Source: a virus
Length of the DNA stretch: 48,134 nucleotides
Virus record (IMG/VR): IMGVR_UViG_3300036850_000163
Span: 1-48,134 of that record
Reading direction: 5' to 3' (one strand)
Below the pieces are notes generated by a model, which was not told the origin of the DNA, did no database searches, and saw nothing but the letters and a program-made list of their open reading frames with translations. This document shows positions 23,907 through 28,939 of the stretch, one piece after another. Position 1 is the stretch's first letter; the number at the start of each line of letters is the position of its first letter. The position numbers and the translations under genes were made by a program.

Positions 23907-24115
23907 CAGGCGTCGCCCACTCGGCCGGGCTGTCCGTGGCTGGCCAGACGGAACCCGCGCTTCGACTTGCGGCCCTTCCGGGCGATGGGCAGGTTGGGGA
24001 CGTACTGGGTCCTCTTGGTACCGCGGCCGATCGTGGAAATGCGCTGACGGGTGTCGGCCATCTTCCGGCCGAGGGCGTCCGTCTCGGCCTCGGTGCGGTA
24101 CCGCTTGAGCGGCAT
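23906..24115 (-). CDS. Basic protein, 69 aa
   Basis: Rich in Lys/Arg (MPLKRYRTEAETDALGRKMA; ARKGRKSKRGFRLASHG). Coupled by TGATG on both sides. May be virion-associated or nucleic-acid binding; not recognised. Confidence 0.65.
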   Translation of the reverse strand: MPLKRYRTEAETDALGRKMADTRQRISTIGRGTKRTQYVPNLPIARKGRKSKRGFRLASHGQPGRVGDA

Positions 24116-24627
24116 CAGGCGCCCCAGACCGCGCCACGGAGGAACAGGTTGTTGAGGAGGGCCCGGCGCCTCTCCTCCTCGGCGGCCCAGGTGGCGGGGT
24201 TGGAGTCCGCGTCCCGGGGGGCCTGCATCATGTTGCGGGAGATGGCGTCGGTGATGCCCTGCCGCATCCAGGTGAGGGGGCGACCGCCGGGGAGGGCGGC
24301 TGGCGCACCGTGGGCCAGGGCGGTGAGAGCCGGCCGGCGTCCGTCCGCCGAGACCGGGGTGATGGTCTCTCCCCGCGGGGCCCACCGGTCACCGGATTCG
24401 GGGACTGGGGTCGGCTCCCAGCCGGTCGGGACACGGCGGGTCAGCGGGGCCGGCGCGCCGGGGACGGGCACCGGTAGGTTTCGGGCCCGGGCCGGGGTCG
24501 GAATGGGGCGCGGAGTTGCGGGGGCGGGGGTCGGGCGGACGGCCCGGCGGCGGACGCTCTTGTCGGGACGGACGGCCCGGCGGCGGGTGGAGGCTGCGGG
24601 CTGCGGGGCGCGGGTCTTCATGGGCAT
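24115..24627 (-). CDS. Basic, Pro-rich protein with RRAVRP repeats, 170 aa
   Basis: N-terminus carries RRRAVRP twice (about residues 15-32), a motif also in the N-terminus of the 459-aa virion protein, then a Pro/Ala linker and a helical C-terminus (WAAEEERRRALLNNLFLRG). A leaderless promoter places transcription start at ATG 24627; a second in-frame ATG follows two codons later. Proposed virion-associated protein by the shared motif. Confidence 0.65.
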   Translation of the reverse strand: MPMKTRAPQPAASTRRRAVRPDKSVRRRAVRPTPAPATPRPIPTPARARNLPVPVPGAPAPLTRRVPTGWEPTPVPESGDRWAPRGETITPVSADGRRPALTALAHGAPAALPGGRPLTWMRQGITDAISRNMMQAPRDADSNPATWAAEEERRRALLNNLFLRGAVWGA

Positions 24628-24640
24628 GAGTCAGGCTACC
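24625..24640 (-). promoter_or_regulatory. Leaderless promoter GGTAGCCT-GACTC-ATG
   Basis: TAGCCT (plus 24633-24638) five bases before ATG 24627. It sits right after the last tRNA gene and restarts mRNA synthesis below the tRNA array. Confidence 0.7.
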
Positions 24641-24645
24641 ACGGC

Positions 24646-24727
24646 GGCAGGACAGGGAGTCGAACCCTGAGGCCCCGGGGGGCCGACGCGGTAGCAACGC
24701 GCTCCGATACCGTTACGGCACCCTGCC
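24646..24727 (-). tRNA. tRNA-Ser(GCU)
   Basis: Acceptor GGCAGGG/TCCTGCC, T-arm CAGGG-TTCGACT-CCCTG, anticodon loop TTGCTAC (U33 present), long variable arm, G discriminator. CCA not encoded. Last gene of the array. Confidence 0.87.
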
Positions 24728-24731
24728 AAGA

Positions 24732-24817
24732 GGCGGGACTGGGATTCGAACCCAGGGGGCTGCGACACCCTTCCGTTTTCGGGACGGACGCCTTAAACCG
24801 GACTCGGCCACCCCGCC
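24732..24817 (-). tRNA. tRNA-Ser(CGA)
   Basis: Acceptor GGCGGGG/TCCCGCC, T-arm CTGGG-TTCGAAT-CCCAG, anticodon arm TCCGT-CCCGAAA-ACGGA, long variable arm. Position 33 is C instead of U. Confidence 0.85.
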
Positions 24818-24819
24818 GT

Positions 24820-24891
24820 CCGCGCCCGAGGGATCGAACCCCGGCACCCCGCGTATCAGGCGGGCGCTCTTACCTACTGAGCTAGGCGCGG
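24820..24891 (-). tRNA. tRNA-Ile(GAU)
   Basis: Acceptor CCGCGCC/GGCGCGG, T-arm with TTCGATC loop, anticodon arm CCCGC-CTGATAC-GCGGG. Canonical, U33 present. Confidence 0.88.
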
Positions 24892-24894
24892 TCC

Positions 24895-24933
24895 GTACGA
24901 TGACCTTCACCTCGGGGGTGAGGTTCATCGTAC
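24895..24933 (-). other. Long hairpin inside the tRNA array
   Basis: A 17-base stem (two mismatches) with a five-base loop starts and ends with GTACGATGA / TCATCGTAC. It fills most of the 47-base gap between tRNA-Thr and tRNA-Ile. Could be a processing signal or a partial terminator; it is not followed by a T run. Confidence 0.6.
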
Positions 24934-24938
24934 TCAGA

Positions 24939-25005
24939 GCCTCACCGAAGAGTCGAACTCCGCCCGCCGGCCGTACGAAGGGCGGCTGATCCCGGATCGT
25001 GAGGC
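24939..25005 (-). tRNA. tRNA-Thr(CGU), minimal D-arm
   Basis: Perfect acceptor GCCTCAC/GTGAGGC and a good T-arm (CGGAG-TTCGACT-CTTCG). Anticodon arm CGCCC-TTCGTAC-GGCCG has one C-C mismatch; anticodon CGU, U33 present. The D-arm is cut to a 3-4 bp stem with a tiny loop (GATCCGGGATC). Functionality uncertain, but it is the only readable Thr tRNA. Confidence 0.55.
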
Positions 25006-25010
25006 GTGGT

Positions 25011-25080
25011 ACGCGGCCGAGGGGTCGAACCCCGGTTCCCTGGGTGTAGGCCAGGTGCCTTGCCATTAGACGAGCCGCGT
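25011..25080 (-). tRNA. tRNA-Val(UAC), C33
   Basis: Acceptor ACGCGGC/GCCGCGT, T-loop TTCGACC, anticodon arm CCTGG-CCTACAC-CCAGG with five perfect pairs, so the register is fixed and position 33 is C. Confidence 0.85.
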
Positions 25081-25085
25081 GTAGT

Positions 25086-25155
25086 GGAGCCCGAGGGAGT
25101 CGAACCCTCATCGGCTGCTTGCAGGGCAGCGGTCCTCCCATTGAACGAGGGCCCC
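25086..25155 (-). tRNA. tRNA-Ala(UGC), C33
   Basis: Acceptor GGGGCCC/GGGCTCC contains G3-U70, the main alanine identity pair, with A73. Anticodon arm GCTGC-CCTGCAA-GCAGC is perfectly paired; position 33 is C. Confidence 0.88.
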
Positions 25156-25158
25156 TGG

Positions 25159-25231
25159 GGCGAACGCTGGGGGTCAAACCCAGTCTAGCAGGGCCACGAC
25201 CTGCTGTGCGCGTCGGTACACTACGAACGCC
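25159..25231 (-). tRNA. tRNA-His(GUG), mismatched acceptor, C33
   Basis: Has the extra G-1 opposite C73 typical of bacterial tRNA-His. The acceptor GCGTTCG/CGTTCGC has two U-U mismatches in the middle. Anticodon arm CCTGC... reads GCAGG-TCGTGGC-CCTGC, anticodon GUG with C33. T-loop TTTGACC. Confidence 0.68.
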
Positions 25232-25233
25232 GT

Positions 25234-25305
25234 CCCGCGCCGAGGATTCGAACCCCGACCGCCTGGTTAAGAGCCAGGTACGCTATGCCGTTACGCCAGC
25301 GCGGG
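25234..25305 (-). tRNA. tRNA-Lys(CUU)
   Basis: Acceptor CCCGCGC/GCGCGGG, TTCGAAT loop, anticodon arm CCTGG-CTCTTAA-CCAGG. Canonical with U33. Confidence 0.88.
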
Positions 25306-25309
25306 TGGA

Positions 25310-25376
25310 CGTGGGGCCGGGAGTCGAACCCGGCGGAGCCGCTTTGCAGGCGGCCGGTCGCACCGGCTTCCCCACG
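25310..25376 (-). tRNA. tRNA-Cys(GCA)
   Basis: Acceptor CGTGGGG/CCCCACG, T-arm CCGGG-TTCGACT-CCCGG, anticodon arm GCCGC-CTGCAAA-GCGGC. Short D-arm (CCGG-TGCGA-CCGG) and position 8 is A. Confidence 0.82.
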
Positions 25377-25381
25377 TTGGT

Positions 25382-25451
25382 CGGGCGAGGAGGAGTCGAA
25401 CCTCCGTTTCACGGTTCCAGGCCGCGATGTCTACCGTTGACCTACCGCCCG
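25382..25451 (-). tRNA. tRNA-Pro(UGG), C33
   Basis: Acceptor CGGGCGG/TCGCCCG, T-arm GGAGG-TTCGACT-CCTCC, anticodon arm CGCGG-CCTGGAA-CCGTG. Position 33 is C. Confidence 0.85.
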
Positions 25452-25455
25452 TAGT

Positions 25456-25526
25456 ACCCCCTGCACGAATCGGACGCGCATCTCCGGGTTCGTAGCCCGG
25501 TGCCTTCTCCATTGGACCAAGGGGGC
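25456..25526 (-). tRNA. tRNA-Arg(ACG)
   Basis: Acceptor GCCCCCT/AGGGGGT, anticodon arm CCGGG-CTACGAA-CCCGG with U33; A34 would be edited to inosine. T-loop is TCCGATT instead of TTCGANN. Confidence 0.83.
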
Positions 25527-25531
25527 GTGGT

Positions 25532-25607
25532 GCCGGCTCGTGGAATCGGACCACGGGTGCCGCAGCGGCTGCTTTACAGGCAGCGTCCCCGCCATGGGGT
25601 AGCCGGC
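25532..25607 (-). tRNA. tRNA-Tyr(GUA)
   Basis: Acceptor GCCGGCT/AGCCGGC, T-loop TCCGATT, anticodon arm GCTGC-CTGTAAA-GCAGC, variable region about 12 bases, short D-loop. Confidence 0.85.
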
Positions 25608-25612
25608 TTGGT

Positions 25613-25685
25613 ACTCCCCCTCGGATTCGAACCGAGACTGTCACGGGTCTGAGCCGTGTCCCTCTGCCAGTTGGGGTACGGGAGC
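25613..25685 (-). tRNA. tRNA-Leu(CAG) with short variable arm
   Basis: Acceptor GCTCCCG/GGGGAGT (6 of 7 pairs), U8-A9, D-arm with CCC/GGG stem, anticodon arm CACGG-CTCAGAC-CCGTG, TTCGAAT loop, A73 and an apparent encoded CCA. The variable region is only five bases, whereas bacterial tRNA-Leu normally has a long arm. Confidence 0.7.
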
Positions 25686-25765
25686 GTGCAACTCGGGGGC
25701 CGGAGTTGCACCGGCCAAGCGGGGGTCGGGTGCACCCGTTGCCCGCGCCGCCACTGTTCCCGCGC
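25686..25765 (-). other. Structured tRNA-sized segment, possible decayed tRNA
   Basis: 80 bases between tRNA-Arg(CCU) and tRNA-Leu. It contains nested hairpins: GTGCAACTC...GAGTTGCAC, and CGGG-TGCA-CCCG inside GCGGG/CCCGC. A T-arm-like GCCGG-TGCAACT-CCGGC is visible but no consistent cloverleaf or anticodon. Confidence 0.4.
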
Positions 25766-25831
25766 GCCCCCGGGAGGAGTCGGACCTCCGGTGGCCGGCT
25801 TAGGGGGCCGGCGCCCGCCACGGGCGGGGGC
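25766..25831 (-). tRNA. tRNA-Arg(CCU), C33, minimal D-arm
   Basis: Perfect acceptor GCCCCCG/CGGGGGC, T-arm GGAGG-TCCGACT-CCTCC, anticodon arm CCGGC-CCCCTAA-GCCGG with C33. D-arm is CCCG-TGG-CGGG, a three-base loop. 66 nt in total. Confidence 0.66.
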
Positions 25832-25841
25832 TTAGGTTGGT

Positions 25842-25908
25842 GGCGGATCTCGGTACTGCCCCGAGCCGTCCAGGGTTATGGGCCCCGGCGCTGCCTTGCA
25901 GATCCGCT
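25842..25908 (-). tRNA. tRNA-Met(CAU), initiator-like, C33
   Basis: Anticodon stem has GGG/CCC pairs next to loop CCCATAA, the initiator hallmark, and the first acceptor pair is unpaired (A1, C72). T-arm stem CTCGG/CCGAG is intact but its loop is GGCAGTA, not TTCGANN. Short D-arm. Initiator versus elongator cannot be settled by eye. Confidence 0.6.
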
Positions 25909-25912
25909 TCGC

Positions 25913-25983
25913 TGCCGGACCAGGGATCGGACCTGGGATCCTCCGCTTAACAGGCGGACGCTTTGCCACTCAGCTACCCGGCA
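25913..25983 (-). tRNA. tRNA-Asn(GUU)
   Basis: Acceptor TGCCGGG/TCCGGCA, T-arm CCAGG-TCCGATC-CCTGG, anticodon arm TCCGC-CTGTTAA-GCGGA. U33 present. Confidence 0.88.
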
Positions 25984-25988
25984 TTGGT

Positions 25989-26060
25989 TCAGGAGGCAGG
26001 ACTCGGACCCGCTACCTCGTGGTTCAGAGCCACGCGTGCAGCCAGTTACACCTCTCCTGA
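25989..26060 (-). tRNA. tRNA-Gln(CUG)
   Basis: Acceptor TCAGGAG/CTCCTGA, T-loop TCCGAGT, anticodon arm CGTGG-CTCTGAA-CCACG. U33 present. Confidence 0.88.
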
Positions 26061-26062
26061 GC

Positions 26063-26133
26063 GGCTGTACGGGGGGACGATCCCCGGCTTCCGCCTTGAC
26101 AGGGCGGCGTGCACACCGGCACACTACACAGCC
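26063..26133 (-). tRNA. tRNA-Asp(GUC)
   Basis: Acceptor GGCTGTG/TACAGCC, T-stem CGGGG/CCCCG with loop ATCGTCC, anticodon arm CCGCC-CTGTCAA-GGCGG. U33 present. Confidence 0.84.
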
Positions 26134-26138
26134 ATGGA

Positions 26139-26209
26139 GCGAGTGCCCGGATTCGAACCGAGACCTAGAGCTTGGAGGGCTCATATGCTGCCGTTGACAC
26201 TACACTCGC
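26139..26209 (-). tRNA. tRNA-Gly(UCC), C33
   Basis: Acceptor GCGAGTG/CACTCGC, TTCGAAT loop, anticodon loop CCTCCAA on a GAGC/GCTC stem with one extra mismatch. Position 33 is C. Confidence 0.82.
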
Positions 26210-26211
26210 GT

Positions 26212-26281
26212 GACCCGCCGGGGGTTCGAACCCCGGTTGCCAGGTTGAGGGCCTGGCGTCCTACCGCTAGACGAGCGGGTC
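26212..26281 (-). tRNA. tRNA-Glu(CUC), C33
   Basis: Acceptor GACCCGC/GCGGGTC, T-arm CGGGG-TTCGAAC-CCCCG, anticodon arm CCAGG-CCCTCAA-CCTGG. Position 33 is C. Confidence 0.86.
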
Positions 26282-26282
26282 T

Positions 26283-26353
26283 TGAGGGCCTGCGGGCCGG
26301 CTCATCGCCGCCCTCCACCCCGGGCCATGGGCCCCGGGAGCTGCCCTCGGCGC
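26283..26353 (-). other. tRNA-like remnant with CAU loop
   Basis: A tRNA-sized gap with GAGGGC/GCCCTC ends and a central CCGGG-GCCCATGG-CCCGG hairpin resembling the tRNA-Met(CAU) anticodon arm, but no acceptable T-arm. Possibly a decayed duplicate of tRNA-Met. Confidence 0.35.
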
Positions 26354-26424
26354 CCGTCTCCCAGGAGTCGAACCTGGCCTTCCCGGGCTTCAACCGGGCG
26401 CCCCCCCACGGGTGCAAGAGACGG
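26354..26424 (-). tRNA. tRNA-Phe(GAA)
   Basis: Acceptor CCGTCTC/GAGACGG, T-arm CCAGG-TTCGACT-CCTGG, anticodon arm CCCGG-TTGAAGC-CCGGG. U33 present. Confidence 0.87.
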
Positions 26425-26500
26425 AGGACCGGGACCGGGGCTGCACCGTCGAGCACGGTGGCCCCGGCCCCGCAACCAGCAACGTACCTGGTTGCTTCGC
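26425..26500 (-). other. Structured tRNA-sized segment
   Basis: 76 bases with two strong hairpins: GCAACCAG/CTGGTTGC, and CACCG-TCGAGCA-CGGTG extended by CCGGGGC/GCCCCGG. The second has a seven-base loop like an anticodon arm, but no acceptor and T-arm combination could be built. Confidence 0.4.
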
Positions 26501-26567
26501 ACACCCCCGAGGAGTCGGACCCCGCTGAACCGGGTTGGAGCCGGTCCTGCTCCCAGAGCAGAGGTGT
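26501..26567 (-). tRNA. tRNA-Trp(CCA)
   Basis: Acceptor ACACCTC/GGGGTGT, T-loop TCCGACT, anticodon arm ACCGG-CTCCAAC-CCGGT. U33 present. 67 nt with a short D-arm. Confidence 0.82.
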
Positions 26568-26636
26568 AAGTACGGGGCGGCGTCCCACCGCCCCGGGCCC
26601 GTACCGCCGGGCTAGCGTTCGTACCGAGGGACTTAC
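26568..26636 (-). other. tRNA-like element, first in the array (possible Thr GGU)
   Basis: Six acceptor-type pairs (GTAAGT/ACTTAC, two bases shared with tRNA-Trp), a GCCCG/CGGGC arm with the shortened loop GCGGTA, and an 8-bp arm with loop TGGGACG in place of a T-arm. It lies just after the promoter start point. It may be a strongly altered tRNA-Thr or a structured leader. Confidence 0.35.
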
Positions 26637-26646
26637 CAGGACTCCT

Positions 26647-26675
26647 ATGCTACCACGCCCCCAGACCAATGTCAA
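26647..26675 (-). promoter_or_regulatory. tRNA-array promoter TTGACA-N17-TAGCAT
   Basis: Minus strand: TTGACA (plus 26670-26675), 17 bases, TAGCAT (plus 26647-26652). Start predicted near 26640, just before the first tRNA-like element. The same hexamers and spacing occur at 45657-45685. Confidence 0.8.
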
Positions 26676-26709
26676 GAGCCCCGGGGAGGAGGCGGCCCCG
26701 GGGCTCTTG
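26673..26709 (-). terminator. Strong hairpin before the tRNA promoter
   Basis: A perfect 14-bp stem CAAGAGCCCCGGGG / CCCCGGGGCTCTTG with a nine-base loop. It lies 40 bases after the stop of the 43-aa gene at 26749 and overlaps the -35 box of the tRNA promoter. No T run follows, so termination may be partial. It separates capsid mRNA from the tRNA transcript. Confidence 0.7.
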
Positions 26710-26748
26710 GTGTCTCAGCCCCGATCCCCGGGGCCAGGGGGTGTCGGG

Positions 26749-26880
26749 TTACTTCTTCTTGGCGGTGAAGGCGCGGGAGTGCCGGCGCCCGCCAAGGCTC
26801 ATATTGTCCTTCGGGGCGACGGCCTTGGGGGCTGACGTCTTCTTGCCAGCAGGGGCGGCCTTGCCGTAGCGGGCTGGCAT
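26749..26880 (-). CDS. Small basic protein, 43 aa (MPARYGKAAP paralog 1)
   Basis: Starts MPARYGKAAPAGKKTSAPK, nearly the same as the next gene upstream, and ends RRHSRAFTAKKK. Strongly basic and disordered-looking. Placed right after the major capsid gene, so a capsid-cementing, DNA-binding or internal peptide role is possible. Confidence 0.7.
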   Translation of the reverse strand: MPARYGKAAPAGKKTSAPKAVAPKDNMSLGGRRHSRAFTAKKK

Positions 26881-27026
26881 CAGTGCTTCCTCTTCCGGTC
26901 GTAGTCGGTCATGATCTTGTGGAGGGGGTGGCCCTTCGGGTAGCGGGGGGCCGCAGCCTTGACACCGGTCTTAGGAGCCGCGGTCCGCTTACCCGAGGGG
27001 GCAGCCTTACCGTAGCGAGCCGGCAT
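26880..27026 (-). CDS. Small basic protein, 48 aa (MPARYGKAAP paralog 2)
   Basis: MPARYGKAAPSGKRTAAPK start shared with the neighbour; the C-terminal half differs (YPKGHPLHKIMTDYDRKRKH). Its TGA overlaps the neighbour's ATG. A local duplication followed by divergence of the tails. Confidence 0.7.
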   Translation of the reverse strand: MPARYGKAAPSGKRTAAPKTGVKAAAPRYPKGHPLHKIMTDYDRKRKH

Positions 27027-27031
27027 CAGGA

Positions 27032-28294
27032 TCAGAAGGTCGGCTCGGCGAGGGTGACGACGGTGTGGGCGTTCCTGGTCACGGCCTCCAGGTTGAGGTA
27101 GGCCTTGTACCGGGCGTTGATGGCGTCCTGGGTCTGGCTCTTGAAGAAGACCTCGCCGTCGTCATCGTCCCACTGGAAGTCGAGGCCGACGAACAGCTCG
27201 ATCTCGCTCATCTTGAGGGCGAAGACGAGGTTGGAGGGACAGTACCGGTCCACGACCAGGCTTCCCCGGGCGACGTTCAGGCCGCGCCATCCGCTCGTCA
27301 GGGTCATCTCCCGGCCCTCGTAGCGCTTCTGCGTCTGGAGCAGGGAGGCCAGCTTGCGGCGCTGGGCCTGCTCGGTCACGTACAGCTCGGGCGAGTCGCC
27401 GTTGCCCTCGACCTCGACCAGCTCGACGGCCTCGTCCAGGATGGACTCGGAGATGGCCGTGGTGGCGGATCCCAGGGTCAGGGCGTTCCAGACGGCGTTG
27501 GTGGAGGCGGTGATGCCAGCGTAGTTCGCCGTGCCGATGAGGAAGCGCAGACCGTTGGTCTCGACGTTCAGGTTGGAGTCGGACACGGTCTGGCCGTTGC
27601 CGCTGGCGCCGGTGGCGGAGGTGGCGCGGACTGCCATGTCACCGGTCGTGATGCCGGCCGCGGCCGTCTCGTTCATGGTGACGGTGCGGGCCGCGACCTG
27701 GATCGAAGCGACGCTGTAGACGCCGGTGCGGAAGACACCGTCGGCCGGGTTGACGAAGCCGATCTGCATGTTGACGTGGAAGTGGCGGATGATGGAGGCG
27801 GGCTCGTTGGCGAAGGTGAAGACGGCGCCGGCACCGGGGTCGGCGGAGAGGGTGCCGATGACGCCGGACTGCAGGGTGCCGTTGACCGTGAGGCGCTGGC
27901 CGAAGGCCTGGCGCGCGGCGTCCAACTTCATGTCCTTCTCGGCGCCCTTGACCTCGGCCTCGACGGCGCGGATGAAGGCGCCCTCGTCGTTGCGGGTCAG
28001 GTGCTTGGCCGGACCGGACACCTGAATGGTGTGGTACATGAACTCCAGGTCGTCCACGGCGCGCAGGTAGCGCTGGCGGTCGGCGACGGGGAGGGTACCC
28101 AGCTCGGCCCGGTTACCGGTGGCGTTCGACCGACCGGAGTGGACCGACCAGACGGCCTGGAGACCGACGATGTCCTCGGTGTTGCGAGCGACCTCGGCCC
28201 AGATGACGTTGCTGTTGTTGATCCCGTTCTTGAGGCCGACCGAGTAGTCGTCCTTCATGACGGTGTTGCCGTAATTGGCTACACTAGCCGGCAT
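27032..28294 (-). CDS. Major capsid protein, 420 aa
   Basis: Located after the scaffold gene and of HK97-fold size. N-terminal MPASVANYGNTVMKDDYSVG, a domain with GPAKHLTRNDEGAFIRAVEA, a beta insertion (VYSVASIQVAARTVTMNET) and a C-terminal part with LVVDRYCPSNLVFALKMSEI, the receptor-like layout of podovirus/P22-type capsid proteins. ATG follows an AGGAG site and an upstream TAGCTT -10 (28345-28350). Confidence 0.85.
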   Translation of the reverse strand: MPASVANYGNTVMKDDYSVGLKNGINNSNVIWAEVARNTEDIVGLQAVWSVHSGRSNATGNRAELGTLPVADRQRYLRAVDDLEFMYHTIQVSGPAKHLTRNDEGAFIRAVEAEVKGAEKDMKLDAARQAFGQRLTVNGTLQSGVIGTLSADPGAGAVFTFANEPASIIRHFHVNMQIGFVNPADGVFRTGVYSVASIQVAARTVTMNETAAAGITTGDMAVRATSATGASGNGQTVSDSNLNVETNGLRFLIGTANYAGITASTNAVWNALTLGSATTAISESILDEAVELVEVEGNGDSPELYVTEQAQRRKLASLLQTQKRYEGREMTLTSGWRGLNVARGSLVVDRYCPSNLVFALKMSEIELFVGLDFQWDDDDGEVFFKSQTQDAINARYKAYLNLEAVTRNAHTVVTLAEPTF

Positions 28295-28344
28295 CAGTTC
28301 TCCTGGTGAGAGGGGGCCGGGGCAGGCGCCCGGGCGATGGTCTC

Positions 28345-28350
28345 AAGCTA
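28345..28350 (-). promoter_or_regulatory. -10 element TAGCTT upstream of the capsid gene
   Basis: TAGCTTGAGACC on the minus strand, in the 85-base gap before the capsid gene. It has the same TAGCTT-GAG core as the leaderless site at 14440, but here the ATG is about 50 bases further on, giving a leader with AGGAG. No -35 seen. Confidence 0.5.
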
Positions 28351-28379
28351 CCCGGGAGGGTGAAGAGGGCTGCCGGCCG

Positions 28380-28595
28380 TCAGGCGATACCGCCCGACGA
28401 CCGATTCCGGAAGGTCAGGCGGTAAACCGCCGGCTCATCCCAACCGGCCTCGTAGAGGGCGACGATCTCCGTGAGGACATAGCGCTCGGTCGACCGGAGG
28501 GCCAGGTGCTCGGACAGGCGGGCGGCCGAGACGTAGTCCTGCCGGTACCGGTCCCGGTCCGCGGGAGGCAGGGTGCTGAACTCGGAGCGACTCAT
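28380..28595 (-). CDS. Hypothetical protein, 71 aa
   Basis: Helical and charged (MSRSEFSTLPPADRDRYRQD; AARLSEHLALRSTERYVLTE). Between scaffold and capsid genes. Unknown, perhaps a head assembly factor. Confidence 0.68.
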   Translation of the reverse strand: MSRSEFSTLPPADRDRYRQDYVSAARLSEHLALRSTERYVLTEIVALYEAGWDEPAVYRLTFRNRSSGGIA

Positions 28596-28939
28596 CCGGC
28601 CCCCAGGGCGGCGTCCACCAACTTCTCGACGCGGGCGCGCTCCAGGGCGAGGGCCTCCCGGAGCACCTTGATCTCGGTGGCGGCGGCATTGGCCGGGGTC
28701 TCGTCGGCCAAGGCGCCCATCACGGCCGCCACAATGTCACCGCCGCGGCGAGAGACGTCGCGGCCGTCGAAGCGGAGGGTCGGCGGCCAGTCGACCCCGT
28801 CCTCCATCGGCACCCAGGTGCCATCGGCCTGCATGACCTCGGTCGGCTCCCCATACCGGGTATAGCGGTAGATCCAGAGGCCGTACGCGTCCCGGGCCGG
28901 GAGCCGGCCGAAGCGGGCGTTGAACGTCTCCCCGCCCAT
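28592..28939 (-). CDS. Hypothetical head-region protein, 115 aa
   Basis: N-terminal beta part (YGLWIYRYTRYGEPTEVMQ; TWVPMEDGVDWP) and a helical C-terminus (ATEIKVLREALALERARVEK). Overlaps both neighbours by 1-4 bases. Not recognised. Confidence 0.68.
   Translation of the reverse strand: MGGETFNARFGRLPARDAYGLWIYRYTRYGEPTEVMQADGTWVPMEDGVDWPPTLRFDGRDVSRRGGDIVAAVMGALADETPANAAATEIKVLREALALERARVEKLVDAALGAG

Noticed and set aside
26094-26122. TTGACA with a possible -10 on the plus strand inside tRNA-Asp
   Set aside because: It is formed by the anticodon arm of tRNA-Asp, the -10 is poor, and there is no plus-strand gene to drive.
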